Origin: Paracoccus mutanolyticus
Lineage (GTDB): Bacteria > Pseudomonadota > Alphaproteobacteria > Rhodobacterales > Rhodobacteraceae
NCBI RefSeq assembly: GCF_003285265.1
Contig: NZ_CP030239.1
Coordinates: forward strand, 2,066,501-2,130,500
Direction of reading: 5' to 3'
Length of the DNA: 64,000 nt
The notes under the pieces were generated by a model that was given only the letters and a program-made list of their open reading frames with translations, was not told where the DNA came from and ran no database searches. Of this stretch, positions 1 through 9,588 are shown one piece after another. The position numbers were made by a program, and so were the translations under genes. Every line of letters begins with the position of its first letter. Positions within the stretch are counted from its first letter, which is position 1.

Positions 1-56
1 AGCGTGCCCTCCTCCATCGTGGGGGACAGGGCGGGCATCAGGATTTCTGTCGGCAT
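1..56 (-). CDS. pdhC: Pyruvate dehydrogenase E2 (dihydrolipoamide acetyltransferase), N-terminus only
   Basis: Only the first 18 to 19 codons lie in the window. They read [19 protein letters not shown], the start of a lipoyl domain. The ATG is at 54-56, 12 bases after the E1-beta stop, in the usual order E1-alpha, E1-beta, E2. E2 carries the lipoyl swinging arm and transfers acetyl groups to CoA. The peptide is almost identical to the start of the preceding E1-beta, which also carries a lipoyl domain, so a lipoyl domain alone does not prove E2; gene order is the main argument. Confidence 0.8.
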   Translation of the reverse strand, partial: MPTEILMPALSPTMEEGT

Positions 57-68
57 CTTGATAACCCC

Positions 69-1439
69 TTACTTGTAGGTGACTTTTTTGACCGCCTGCA
101 CCACCTCGTCGGCGGTGACCAGCGCAAGCTTTTCCAGGTTCGCGGCATAGGGCATGGGCACGTCCTTGCCGGTGCAGTTGATGACCGGCGCGTCGAGATA
201 ATCGAAGGCGTTTTCCATGATATAGGCCGACAGGTGGTTGCCGATGGCGCCCACCGGGAAGCCTTCCTCGACCGTGACGCAGCGGTTGGTCTTCTTGACC
301 GATTCAAGGATGGTGCCATAGTCCAGCGGGCGCAGGGTCCGCAGGTCGATCACCTCGGCCTCGATCCCTTCCTCGGCCAGCTTGTCGGCGGCTTCCAGCG
401 CATGGGCCATGCCGATGCCGAAGCTGACGATGGTCACGTCCTTGCCGGTCCGCGCGATGCGCGCCTTGCCGAAGGGGATGGTGAAGTCCGGCAGGTCCGG
501 CACCTCGAACGAGCGGCCGTAGAGGATCTCGTTTTCCAGGAAGATCACCGGGTTCGGGTCGCGGATCGCCTGTTTCAGCAGGCCTTTGGCATCGGCCGCC
601 GAATAGGGCATCACCACCTTGAGGCCGGGGATCTGGGCATACCAGGCGGCGTAATCCTGGCTGTGCTGGGCGCCCACGCGGGCGGCGGCGCCGTTCGGGC
701 CGCGGAACACGATGGGACAGCCCATCTGGCCGCCGGACATGTACAGCGTCTTGGCGGCCGAGTTGATGATGTGGTCGATGGCCTGCATCGCGAAGTTGAA
801 GGTCATGAACTCGACGATGGGGCGCAGCCCGGCCAGCGCGGCGCCGGTGCCGATGCCGGCAAAGCCGATCTCGCTGATCGGGGTGTCGACGACCCGGCGC
901 GGGCCGAACTTGTCCAGCAGGCCCTGGCTGATCTTGTAGGCGCCCTGGTATTCGCCGACCTCCTCGCCCATCAGGAACACGGTGTCGTCGCGTTCCATTT
1001 CCTCGGCCATGGCCTCGCGCAGCGCCTCGCGCACGGTCATGGATTTCATCTTGGTGCCTTCGGGCCAGTCGGGGCTGTGGTCGGGCTCGGGCGTCTTGAC
1101 GGTTTCGACGGCGGATTGGGCGGGGGCTTCGGATTTCGCCTCGGCGGGGACGGCTTCGGCTTTCGGCGCCTCGGCCTTCACGTCGTCGGCGGATTCGCCT
1201 TCCTCGACCAGGACGGCGATGGGGGTGTTCACCTTGACCCCCTGGCTGCCTTCGCCGATCAGGATCTTGCCCAGGATGCCTTCATCCACGGCCTCGAATT
1301 CCATCGTGGCCTTGTCGGTCTCGATCTCGGCGATGATGTCGCCGGCCTTGACCGCGTCGCCTTCCTTTTTCAGCCATTTCGCCAGCGTGCCTTCCTCCAT
1401 GGTCGGCGACAGGGCGGGCATCAGGATTTCGGTTGCCAT
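69..1439 (-). CDS. pdhB: Pyruvate dehydrogenase E1 component, beta subunit, with N-terminal lipoyl domain
   Basis: This 456-residue protein has two parts. Residues 1-80 are a biotinyl/lipoyl domain with the modification site in the [11 protein letters not shown] stretch (Lys near residue 44). After an Ala/Glu/Pro linker (about 80-125), residues 130-456 are a transketolase-type E1-beta domain. It forms the thiamin-diphosphate-dependent E1 with PdhA and decarboxylates pyruvate in the cytoplasmic PDH complex. A lipoyl domain on E1-beta is a known alphaproteobacterial variant. It sits 15 bases after pdhA and 12 before pdhC, so one operon is likely. The frame is open throughout. Confidence 0.95.
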   Translation of the reverse strand: MATEILMPALSPTMEEGTLAKWLKKEGDAVKAGDIIAEIETDKATMEFEAVDEGILGKILIGEGSQGVKVNTPIAVLVEEGESADDVKAEAPKAEAVPAEAKSEAPAQSAVETVKTPEPDHSPDWPEGTKMKSMTVREALREAMAEEMERDDTVFLMGEEVGEYQGAYKISQGLLDKFGPRRVVDTPISEIGFAGIGTGAALAGLRPIVEFMTFNFAMQAIDHIINSAAKTLYMSGGQMGCPIVFRGPNGAAARVGAQHSQDYAAWYAQIPGLKVVMPYSAADAKGLLKQAIRDPNPVIFLENEILYGRSFEVPDLPDFTIPFGKARIARTGKDVTIVSFGIGMAHALEAADKLAEEGIEAEVIDLRTLRPLDYGTILESVKKTNRCVTVEEGFPVGAIGNHLSAYIMENAFDYLDAPVINCTGKDVPMPYAANLEKLALVTADEVVQAVKKVTYK

Positions 1440-1454
1440 TGTTGTTCCCCTCCC

Positions 1455-2480
1455 TCAGGCGTTCTCGGTGGCCGAGCCTTGCGGCAGGTCTTCGGCATAG
1501 ATGTCGGTCCACAGCTGATCCAGCGCGGGTTCCGGGCTTTCCTTGGCGAACTCGGCGGATTCGTTGACGATATCCTTGATTTCCTTGTCGATCGCCTTCA
1601 GGTCGTCCTCGGAGGCGTGGCTGCCGGTCAGCAGCAGGTCGCGCACGTGTTCGATGGCGTCGCGTTCGTCGCGCATCTTCTGGACTTCCTCGCGGGTGCG
1701 GTATTTCGCCGGGTCCGACATCGAATGCCCGCGATAGCGATAGGTCATCACTTCCAGGATATAGGGGCCCTTGCCCGCGCGGCAGTGGGCCACGGCCTTT
1801 TCGCCGGCGGCCTTGACGGCCAGCACGTCCATGCCGTCCACCCGTTCGCCCGCGATGCCGAAGGCTTCGCCCCGGCCGTAAAGCGTCGTCGACTTGGTCG
1901 AGCGCGACATCGAGGTGCCCATGGCGTACTGGTTGTTCTCGATCACGAAAACCACCGGCAGGGACCACAGCTCGGCCATGTTGTAGGTCTCATAGACCTG
2001 GCCCTGGTTGGCCGCGCCGTCGCCGAAATAGGTGAAGGTGACGTTGTCATTGCCAAGGTACTTGTCGGCGAAGGCCAGGCCCGCGCCCAGCGGCACCTGC
2101 GCCGCGACGATGCCGTGACCGCCGTAGAAATGCTTTTCGCGGCTGAACATGTGCATGCTGCCGCCCTTGCCCTTGGAATATCCGCCCTCGCGGCCGGTCA
2201 GTTCGCCATGACGCCCTTGGCGTCCATGCCGCAGGCCAGCATGTGGCCTTCGCGATAGCTGTGATGGCTTGTCGCCGTCCTTGGCGCAGGCCTCCAGGCC
2301 CACGACCACGGCCTCCTGGCCGATGTACAGGTGGCAGAAGCCGCCGATCAGACCCATGCCGTAAAGCTGGCCGGCCTTTTCCTCGAATCGACGGATCAGA
2401 AGCATGTCGCGGTAGTATTTCAAAAGCTCGTCGCGCGAGACGTTGGACGTGCTTTCCTTGGCTGCTGGCTTTCTGACCAT
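1455..2480 (-). CDS. pdhA: Pyruvate dehydrogenase E1 component, alpha subunit
   Basis: The 341-residue product matches E1-alpha over nearly its whole length, including YIGQEAVVVG near residue 50 and the thiamin-diphosphate motif GDGAANQGQVYE near 145. The ATG at 2478-2480 follows a strong AAGGAGGGG ribosome site. Residues about 66-93 are nonsense. Restoring one base near 2270, one near 2263 and one near 2208 recovers the expected text (AITSYREGHMLACGMDAKG). Three single-base losses thus cancel and leave the frame open with 28 wrong residues. These are probably sequence errors. It is the first gene of pdhA-pdhB-pdhC. Confidence 0.93.
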   Translation of the reverse strand: MVRKPAAKESTSNVSRDELLKYYRDMLLIRRFEEKAGQLYGMGLIGGFCHLYIGQEAVVVGLEACAKDGDKPSQLSRRPHAGLRHGRQGRHGELTGREGGYSKGKGGSMHMFSREKHFYGGHGIVAAQVPLGAGLAFADKYLGNDNVTFTYFGDGAANQGQVYETYNMAELWSLPVVFVIENNQYAMGTSMSRSTKSTTLYGRGEAFGIAGERVDGMDVLAVKAAGEKAVAHCRAGKGPYILEVMTYRYRGHSMSDPAKYRTREEVQKMRDERDAIEHVRDLLLTGSHASEDDLKAIDKEIKDIVNESAEFAKESPEPALDQLWTDIYAEDLPQGSATENA

Positions 2481-2506
2481 GCGGGCCCCCTCCTTGGCAC
2501 AGGAAT

Positions 2507-2553
2507 AGTTCAGCGTTAAACTACTTCTAGGACGGAGTTCGCGGAAATGTAAA
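2507..2553 (-). promoter_or_regulatory. Candidate pdhA promoter with pseudo-palindromic operator
   Basis: Reading the minus strand, TTTACA (2548-2553) and TAGAAG (2524-2529) are separated by 18 bases and could be -35 and -10 boxes for pdhA. Immediately downstream, AGTTTAACGCTGAACT (2507-2522) is an imperfect 16-base palindrome centred on CG, where a repressor would block the start. Both are read by eye only. The half-site partly resembles the edd and zwf palindromes elsewhere in the window. Confidence 0.4.
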
Positions 2554-2603
2554 CCTGCGATCTGCGGGCGCGCGGAAATTGGGCAGGGCGCCGCCCGGGG
2601 CCC

Positions 2604-2897
2604 CTAGCGGACGATGATTTCGTCGGGCCGGATATAGCCCAGCACGTCGCGGGCGCGTTCGTCCAGCAGGTCCAGGTCCAGGTATTCGTCCGACAGCCGG
2701 CGCGTCAGGTTGCGCATGCGGTCCACCTCGGCCTGCAACTTGTCGCGTTGGGCGACCAGTTCGCGGGTGTCGGCGCGCAGCTGTTCGCGCCGCAGCACCC
2801 CCGAGGGCCCCTGCACGGCCGCAAAGGCGAAATAGGCGCCCAGCAGCGCCATGATGACGAAAAACACCAGGGCGCTGATGGAAAGGCGTTCGGACAT
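2604..2897 (-). CDS. FtsB/DivIC-like septum formation initiator
   Basis: A 97-residue bitopic protein. A short cytoplasmic start is followed by a membrane helix (residues about 7-26) and a coiled coil with leucine spacing (about 35-70), then a C-terminal YIRPDEIIV tail typical of alphaproteobacterial FtsB-like proteins. The family joins FtsL and FtsQ in the divisome. I chose the ATG at 2895-2897 because it directly precedes the hydrophobic segment; the frame stays open further upstream. Its place next to pdhA is the usual one in Rhodobacteraceae. Confidence 0.85.
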   Translation of the reverse strand: MSERLSISALVFFVIMALLGAYFAFAAVQGPSGVLRREQLRADTRELVAQRDKLQAEVDRMRNLTRRLSDEYLDLDLLDERARDVLGYIRPDEIIVR

Positions 2898-3026
2898 GGG
2901 GCGGCTCGCTTGGTTTCGGGCGATCATGCCACAGCCGCCGGGCCGGGAAAATCCCCGACGGCAGCGATTGACAGCGGCGCGCGTCCGGCCTTCCATGCGC
3001 CAGAACCACCGGGGAGCACCGCGGAA

Positions 3027-3308
3027 ATGTTGGCCTTTTTGCGCCTGATCGGCATGGTGCTGGTCATCGAGCTGATCTTCTATGCGCTGCTGACGGCCTA
3101 TCTGCGCAGCACGCGGCGCGAGGCGCTGGAAGACGAATGGGACCGCCGCCACCCGGATCGCGCGGGCGATTCCCCGGAACGGCGCGAATTCGTGCGGCGT
3201 TCCATGATCGGCTTTCGCCGAACGCTGCGCGCCCGGCTTGCGCTTCTGGTGCTGGTGTTGCCGGTGGTCGCGATTGCGGCGATCATCGTCCTTGTGAACT
3301 ACAACTGA
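3027..3308 (+). CDS. Small two-helix membrane protein, unknown function
   Basis: Encodes 93 residues: a hydrophobic helix at the N-terminus (about 2-22), a charged middle rich in Arg, Asp and Glu (about 25-65), and a second hydrophobic helix at the C-terminus (about 70-91). The ATG at 3027 follows a GGGGAG-like ribosome site. It is divergent from the ftsB-like gene and ends 10 bases before the DUF1523 gene, so these two probably share a transcript. I do not recognise a named family. Confidence 0.75.
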   Translation: MLAFLRLIGMVLVIELIFYALLTAYLRSTRREALEDEWDRRHPDRAGDSPERREFVRRSMIGFRRTLRARLALLVLVLPVVAIAAIIVLVNYN

Positions 3309-3318
3309 GGGGGCGCCG

Positions 3319-3936
3319 ATGCGCTGGTTCCTGACCGTCCTGGGGGTGCTGTTCGGCATCGCCGTATTCCTGTTTCTGGATTATGCCCTGCCGTCGCGGC
3401 AGACGGTGCGCATCACCAACACCTACAACCGGCTGACCGACATCGGCGCGAACCGCATCTTCTATGCCTCGCCCGACACCGGCACCGTGCAGAACGCCCA
3501 AGGCCAGCGCGACGTGCGCTTCATCGACACGGTGCGCCCCAGCGGACGGCCCTATGTCTATCGCAACGAGGACACTGGCTGGATCTGGCCGCCCTATTTC
3601 AAATACGACAGTTCGAACCTGCATGCGCGGGCGACGGACCTGCGATCGACCTCGGCCGATCCGCAATGGGTCAGCGTCACCTCGTACGGCTGGCGGGTGT
3701 CGTGGCTGTCGATCTATCCCAATGCGATCTCGATCCGGCCGGTCGCGGGGCCCGACGTGCGGCCCTTCAACTGGCCCGCGGTGCTGATCCTGCTGGTGCT
3801 GGGGGCGCTGCTGGCGCTGATCTGGCGGATGTGGAACCAGTTCCGCGAACGCAGCATCGATCCGGCGCTGGCCTCGGCCGACGCGGCGGGGGACAGGGCG
3901 CGGGGGCGGCTGTCGCGCTGGTGGAACAGGCGCTAG
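3319..3936 (+). CDS. DUF1523 family membrane protein
   Basis: A 205-residue protein with one N-terminal membrane helix (about 5-22), a periplasmic-looking domain (FYASPDTGTVQ, DTGWIWPPYFKYDS, TSYGWRVSWLSIYPNA), a second membrane helix (about 152-170) and a basic tail. The family has no assigned function. It begins 10 bases after the preceding small membrane protein and stops two bases before the deoC ATG, which suggests cotranscription. Confidence 0.85.
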   Translation: MRWFLTVLGVLFGIAVFLFLDYALPSRQTVRITNTYNRLTDIGANRIFYASPDTGTVQNAQGQRDVRFIDTVRPSGRPYVYRNEDTGWIWPPYFKYDSSNLHARATDLRSTSADPQWVSVTSYGWRVSWLSIYPNAISIRPVAGPDVRPFNWPAVLILLVLGALLALIWRMWNQFRERSIDPALASADAAGDRARGRLSRWWNRR

Positions 3937-3938
3937 GC

Positions 3939-4884
3939 ATGGCCGAAGGACGCAACCCCGGCACCCCGTTCCGCCCCGAGGCCTTTGCCCGGATCGCCGT
4001 CAACACCCCGGCGGCCGAGCGTCGTGCCGCGACCCTGACCGCGCGGCGCAGTCTCAAGGGCGACTGGCAGGCGGCCTGGCTGTTGAATGCGGTGCGCTGC
4101 ATCGACCTGACGACGCTGTCGGGCGACGACACCCCCGACCGCGTGGCGCGGCTTTGCGCCAAGGCGCGCCAGCCCGTCGACGCGGGGCAGCTTCAGGCGC
4201 TTGGCGTCGCCAGCCTGACGACCGGCGCGGTCTGCGTCTATCCCACCATGGTCGCGGCGGCAAAGCGCGCGCTGCAGGGCTCGGCCATCCCGGTGGCGTC
4301 GGTCGCGACCGGCTTTCCGGCCGGGCTGATGCCTCTGGACCTGCGCCTGGCCGAGATCCGCTATGCGCTGGACATGGGCGCCGACGAAATCGACATCGTC
4401 ATTTCGCGCGGCCTTGCCCTGCGCGGCGAATGGTCGGCGCTTTACGACGAGCTTTGCGCCATGCGCGAAGCCTGCGGGCCCGCGCTGATGAAGGCGATCC
4501 TGGCGACCGGGGAACTCAAGTCCCTGACCACGGTGGCCCGCGCCAGCCATGTCGCCATGCAGGCGGGCGCCGATTTCATCAAGACCTCGACCGGCAAGGA
4601 GCCCGTGAACGCCACGCTGCCGGTCAGCCTGGTCATGCTGCGCGCGATCGCGACTATCGCGACGCGACCGGCGTTGCCGTGGGTTCAAGCCCGCCGGCGG
4701 GTTGCGGACGGCCAGGGACGCGCTGAACTGGCAGGTGCTGATGGCCGAGGAACTGGGCCGCGACTGGTTGCGTCCCGGTCTGTTCCGCATCGGCGCATCC
4801 TCGCTTCTGGCCGATATCGAGCGCCAGATTTCCCATCACGTCACCGGGCGCTATGCCGCGTCCCATCGCCTGGCCGCAGGATAA
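3939..4884 (+). CDS. deoC: Deoxyribose-phosphate aldolase (two frameshifts)
   Basis: DeoC cleaves 2-deoxyribose 5-phosphate to glyceraldehyde 3-phosphate and acetaldehyde through a Schiff-base lysine. The sequence shows RCIDLTTL, the GAVCVYPTMV stretch, VATGFPAG and the lysine-bearing GADFIKTSTGKEP. A base is missing near 4650 (ATC-CGC-GAC-TAT intended) and another near 4684 (GGT-TTC-AAG intended). With both restored the frame continues through FKPAGGLRTARDALNWQ to the TAA at 4882-4884, giving about 315 residues. The next gene, an aldehyde dehydrogenase, starts one base later and could oxidise the acetaldehyde. Confidence 0.92.
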
Positions 4885-4885
4885 G

Positions 4886-7225
4886 ATGCCGAAAGTCTCT
4901 GACATCATGGAAAGCATGGAATACGGCCCCGCCCCCGAGGATGCCTCGGCCGTCCGCGACTGGCTGCGCGAGCGCGGCACCTTTGGCCATTTCATCGCCG
5001 GCCGCTTCACCCTCCCGGGCGAGACCTTCGTCACAAGCGATCCCGCGACGGGAGAAGAACTGGCCCGCGTCACGCAGGGAACGGGCCGCGACGTCGCCAA
5101 GGCCGTGCGCGCCGCGCGCCGGGCGCAGCGGGGCTGGGGAGCCATGCCGGGCCATGACCGGGCGCGGTTCCTGTATGCCATCGCCCGCACCATCCAGAAG
5201 CGCGAGCGGTTTCTGGCGGTGCTGGAAACGCTGGACAACGGCAAGCCGATCCGGGAAAGCCGCGACATCGACCTGCCCTTGGTCGTGCGCCATTTTTATC
5301 ATCACGCCGGCTGGGCCGAGATCGCCGAGACCGAGTTTCCCGGCCACCGCGCGCTCGGCGTCTGCGGCCAGATCATCCCGTGGAACTTTCCGCTGCTGAT
5401 GCTTGCCTGGAAGGTCGCGCCCGCGCTGGCCGCCGGCAATACCGTGGTCTTGAAGCCCGCCGAATATACGCCCCTGACCGCGCTGGCCTTTGCCGAGATT
5501 TGCGCCCATGTCGGCCTGCCCGCCGGCGTCGTGAACATCGTCACCGGCGACGGCGGCACCGGCCAGGCGCTGGTCGGCGCGGCGGTGGACAAGATCGCCT
5601 TCACCGGCTCGACCGAGGTCGGCCGCGCCATCGCCGCAGACGTCGCCGGCTCGGGCAAGCGGCTGACGCTGGAACTGGGCGGCAAATCGCCCTTCGTGGT
5701 GCTGGAGGACGCCGACCTGGATGCGGCGGTCGAGGGCGTCGTGGACGGGGTCTGGTTCAACCAGGGCCAGGTCTGCTGCGCCGGTTCGCGCATCCTGGTC
5801 GCCGAAAGCGTGGCCGAACGGTTCGAGGCGCTGCTTCGCGCCCGCATGGACAGGCTGCGGGTCGGCCCGCCGCTGGACAAGTCCACCGATGTCGGTGCCA
5901 TCGTCCATCCGGTGCAGCGGGACCGCATCCTTGCCATCCTGGCCCGCGCCCGGGCCGAGGGCGCGGAACTGGTCGGCGGCGCGGCGGGGCAGGGCTGCGT
6001 CATCGCGCCGGGCTATCTGCGCAACATCGCCCCCGCCAATCCCGGCATGGTCGAGGAAATCTTTGGCCCCATCGCTACGCTTTCGACCTTTCGCACGCCG
6101 GACGAGGCGGTCGATCTGGCCAACAACACGCGTTATGGCCTGGCCGCCTCGGTCTGGTCGGAAAGCGCGACGGTCGCGACCGACATCGCCGCGCGGATCA
6201 AGGCCGGCGTGGTCTGGGTGAACTGCGCCAACGTCTTTGACGCCGCCGCGCCCTTTGGCGGCATCCGCGACAGCGGCTATGGCCGCGAAGGCGGACGCGA
6301 AGGGCTGCTGGACTATCTGGCCGCCCCTCCGGTTCGCCCCGCCCGGGAACCCGCGCCCGCCCCGGTGTCGGCCCTGCCCGATGGGCTGGCGCATGACGAA
6401 AGGGGCATCGACCGCACCGTGAAGCTGTATATCGGCGGCGCGCAACAGCGACCCGACGGCGGCGCGAGCTATCTGGCGCAGGACGAGCTGGTCCCGCTGG
6501 GCGGGCGCAAGGACATCCGCAACGCCGTCGAGGCGGCGCAGGGCGCATTGGGCAAATGGCAGGGCCTGGGCGGGCACGGCCGGGCGCAGGTGCTGTATTT
6601 CCTGGCCGAGAACCTGGCCCTGCGGCGGTCCGAATTCGCGGGCTTCGCCACGCTCGAGGAAACCGAAGCCGCGATCCGGCGCTGCTTTTTCTATGCCGGG
6701 TTCGCCGACAAGTTCGACGGCGCTACGGTTTCGGCCAGGCCCGGCCATCTGTGCCACGTCCAGCACGATCCGCATGGCGTGATGGGCGTGATCGCGCCCA
6801 ATGCCGCGCCGCTGGCGGGCTTTCTGTCGCTGGTCCTGCCTGCCATCGCGATGGGCAATGCGGTGGTTGCCGTGCCCTCGCAGGACCGGCCGATGGCGGC
6901 GCTGACGCTGGCGCAGGTGCTGGCCTGTTCGGACGTGCCGGGGGGTGTCGTCAACATCGTCACCGGCCCGCGCGAGGATCTGTCCCGGACGCTGGCCGGC
7001 CATGACGGTGTCGGCGCGATCTGGCATGTGGGGCAGGGCGAGGGGCTGGCCGCGACCGAGCGCGCCGCCGCGCAAACCCTGATCCCCGTCTGGGCGCCCG
7101 AGCCGCGCGACTGGGCCGCGCCCGAGGCGCAGGGCCGCGAATTCCTGCGCCGCGCCACCCGAAGCAGGACCATCTGGCTGCCCCATGGCGCGCTTCCCGC
7201 GGGCACCGGCAGCGCCGCCTATTAG
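4886..7225 (+). CDS. ALDH16-like two-domain aldehyde dehydrogenase
   Basis: A 779-residue protein about 1.6 times the usual ALDH length. Residues 30-490 form a full dehydrogenase: IIPWNFPLLMLAWK, the GSTEVGRAI cofactor turn, the LELGGKSP glutamate motif and FNQGQVCCAGS with catalytic Cys near 297. Residues 510-779 repeat the NAD-binding fold (GVMGVIAPNAAPLAG, VPGGVVNIVTGP) but lack both the catalytic Cys and the ELGGK glutamate, as in ALDH16 enzymes. It starts one base after deoC, suggesting acetaldehyde as substrate, and converges with the isomerase gene, sharing stop-codon bases. Confidence 0.9.
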   Translation: MPKVSDIMESMEYGPAPEDASAVRDWLRERGTFGHFIAGRFTLPGETFVTSDPATGEELARVTQGTGRDVAKAVRAARRAQRGWGAMPGHDRARFLYAIARTIQKRERFLAVLETLDNGKPIRESRDIDLPLVVRHFYHHAGWAEIAETEFPGHRALGVCGQIIPWNFPLLMLAWKVAPALAAGNTVVLKPAEYTPLTALAFAEICAHVGLPAGVVNIVTGDGGTGQALVGAAVDKIAFTGSTEVGRAIAADVAGSGKRLTLELGGKSPFVVLEDADLDAAVEGVVDGVWFNQGQVCCAGSRILVAESVAERFEALLRARMDRLRVGPPLDKSTDVGAIVHPVQRDRILAILARARAEGAELVGGAAGQGCVIAPGYLRNIAPANPGMVEEIFGPIATLSTFRTPDEAVDLANNTRYGLAASVWSESATVATDIAARIKAGVVWVNCANVFDAAAPFGGIRDSGYGREGGREGLLDYLAAPPVRPAREPAPAPVSALPDGLAHDERGIDRTVKLYIGGAQQRPDGGASYLAQDELVPLGGRKDIRNAVEAAQGALGKWQGLGGHGRAQVLYFLAENLALRRSEFAGFATLEETEAAIRRCFFYAGFADKFDGATVSARPGHLCHVQHDPHGVMGVIAPNAAPLAGFLSLVLPAIAMGNAVVAVPSQDRPMAALTLAQVLACSDVPGGVVNIVTGPREDLSRTLAGHDGVGAIWHVGQGEGLAATERAAAQTLIPVWAPEPRDWAAPEAQGREFLRRATRSRTIWLPHGALPAGTGSAAY

Positions 7226-7977
7226 GCCGAGCGCAGCCAGCGCAGCCCGGCCTCGGTCGAGGTCAGGGGCGTGTATTCGGCGCCGATCCAGCCGTCGTAA
7301 CCGGCCTCGTCCAGCGCCCGATAGAATCGGGCAAAGTCGATGTCGCCGGTGCGCGGCTCGTGCCGGCCGGGAAAGCCCGCGACCTGCACATGGCGCGTGA
7401 TCGGCGCCAGCCGGCGCCAAAGGTCCAGCACATCGCCATGGATCATCTGGGCCTGATAGGCGTCGAATTGCAGCCCGAGGTTCGGCGCGCCGACCTCGGC
7501 GATGATCTCGGCGGCAAGGTCGAAGTCGTTCAGGAAATAGCCGGGCATGTCCTGGGTGTTGGTCGGCTCGATCGTCAGGCTGGCGCGGGGGGCGCGGCGG
7601 GCGGCCCATTTCAGGTTCTCGATCATGGTGCGGCGCGCCTGCGGGCCCTCGGCGCGTCCGGCCATGATGTGGACGTGCTGCACGTCCAGCGCCTGGGCAT
7701 AGCGGATCGCGCGGTCGAAGTCGCTGCGAAAGCGCGCCTCGTTGCCCGGCTCGGCCGCAAAGCCGCGCGGGCCCCCCGCCCAGTTCGGCGGCGGCGAGTT
7801 CAGCAGCACGAACTCCAGCCCCGTGGCTTCGGCGCACCGCACCAGTTCCTTGACGGCCAGGTCATAGGGAAACAGGATCTCGACCCCCTGGAACCCGGCG
7901 CGGCGGGCAGCGGCGAAACGCTGCTGCATCGGCAGTTCGGTGAACAGATAGGTCAGGTTTGCGGCAAAATGCGCCAT
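7222..7977 (-). CDS. hyi: Hydroxypyruvate isomerase-like sugar isomerase (AP-endonuclease-2 fold)
   Basis: A 251-residue TIM-barrel protein of the xylose isomerase-like/Hyi group. It has an N-terminal MAHFAANLTYLFTELP, the IEPTNTQDMPGYFL metal-site stretch and a C-terminal GAEYTPLTSTEAGL. The family interconverts hydroxypyruvate and tartronate semialdehyde. I chose the ATG at 7975-7977, one base after the stop of the DUF1285 gene; a longer start upstream would overlap that gene. Substrate is inferred from family only. Confidence 0.85.
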   Translation of the reverse strand: MAHFAANLTYLFTELPMQQRFAAARRAGFQGVEILFPYDLAVKELVRCAEATGLEFVLLNSPPPNWAGGPRGFAAEPGNEARFRSDFDRAIRYAQALDVQHVHIMAGRAEGPQARRTMIENLKWAARRAPRASLTIEPTNTQDMPGYFLNDFDLAAEIIAEVGAPNLGLQFDAYQAQMIHGDVLDLWRRLAPITRHVQVAGFPGRHEPRTGDIDFARFYRALDEAGYDGWIGAEYTPLTSTEAGLRWLRSA

Positions 7978-7978
7978 G

Positions 7979-8551
7979 TCAGGGCTCCAGCGGAAAGGTT
8001 TCCCCACCCGAGTGCAGAATCATGCGCCCATGGGAATCGGGCGCGGCCACATCGGCCAGTCGATAAAATGTCTTTCGATCAATCAGCGCCCACAGCCCGC
8101 GCCGGACGTGGACATAGGGACGCGGCTCTTCGGGGGTGCCACGCATCTGGATGGCGTTGTCGGGACCCGCGGTCACCTGGTCGCCCACATTGGTGGTGAA
8201 TGTGATCGTCGGGCCGATCTCGGCATCCACCGCGACGAAGGGCGCGTCCACCACGCGGATGCGCACCTTTTCGACGGGCGTCACCAGGAAATACTCGTCC
8301 CCCTCGCGTTTCAGGATCGAGGCGAACAGCCGCACCATCGCCGGCCGCCCGATGGGGCTGCCCTGATAGAACCAGGTCCCGTCGGCGCGGATCTCCATGT
8401 CCAGATCCCCGCAGAACGGCGGGTTCCACAGGTGCACCGGCGGCGGGCCCTTTTTCGAGGCACGGCCGGCCGCCGCGGCGATCCCTGCCGCATCGCTCAC
8501 AGGATTGTCAGTCTTGCGAACCATTATCAGTGGAGCCCCGTTGCCGCCCAT
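7979..8551 (-). CDS. DUF1285 family protein
   Basis: A 190-residue soluble protein matching DUF1285: VHLWNPPFCGDLDMEI, FYQGSPIGRPAMVRLF, ILKREGDEYFLVTPVEK and IDRKTFYRL. Function is unknown. The ATG at 8549-8551 has AGGAC upstream; a second ATG at 8522-8524 (MVRKTDNP) would give 181 residues and is equally possible. It is divergent from the moxR gene and one base ahead of the isomerase gene. Confidence 0.85.
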   Translation of the reverse strand: MGGNGAPLIMVRKTDNPVSDAAGIAAAAGRASKKGPPPVHLWNPPFCGDLDMEIRADGTWFYQGSPIGRPAMVRLFASILKREGDEYFLVTPVEKVRIRVVDAPFVAVDAEIGPTITFTTNVGDQVTAGPDNAIQMRGTPEEPRPYVHVRRGLWALIDRKTFYRLADVAAPDSHGRMILHSGGETFPLEP

Positions 8552-8586
8552 CCTATGCTGTCCTAGATCAGAAAAGAGGCGTTGTC

Positions 8587-9584
<998 letters not shown>

Positions 9585-9588
<4 letters not shown>

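Noticed and set aside
234..2258. A 674-codon plus-strand frame opposite pdhA and pdhB
   Set aside because: It is antisense to two well-supported genes, has no domain, and its composition is that of a GC-rich complementary strand.
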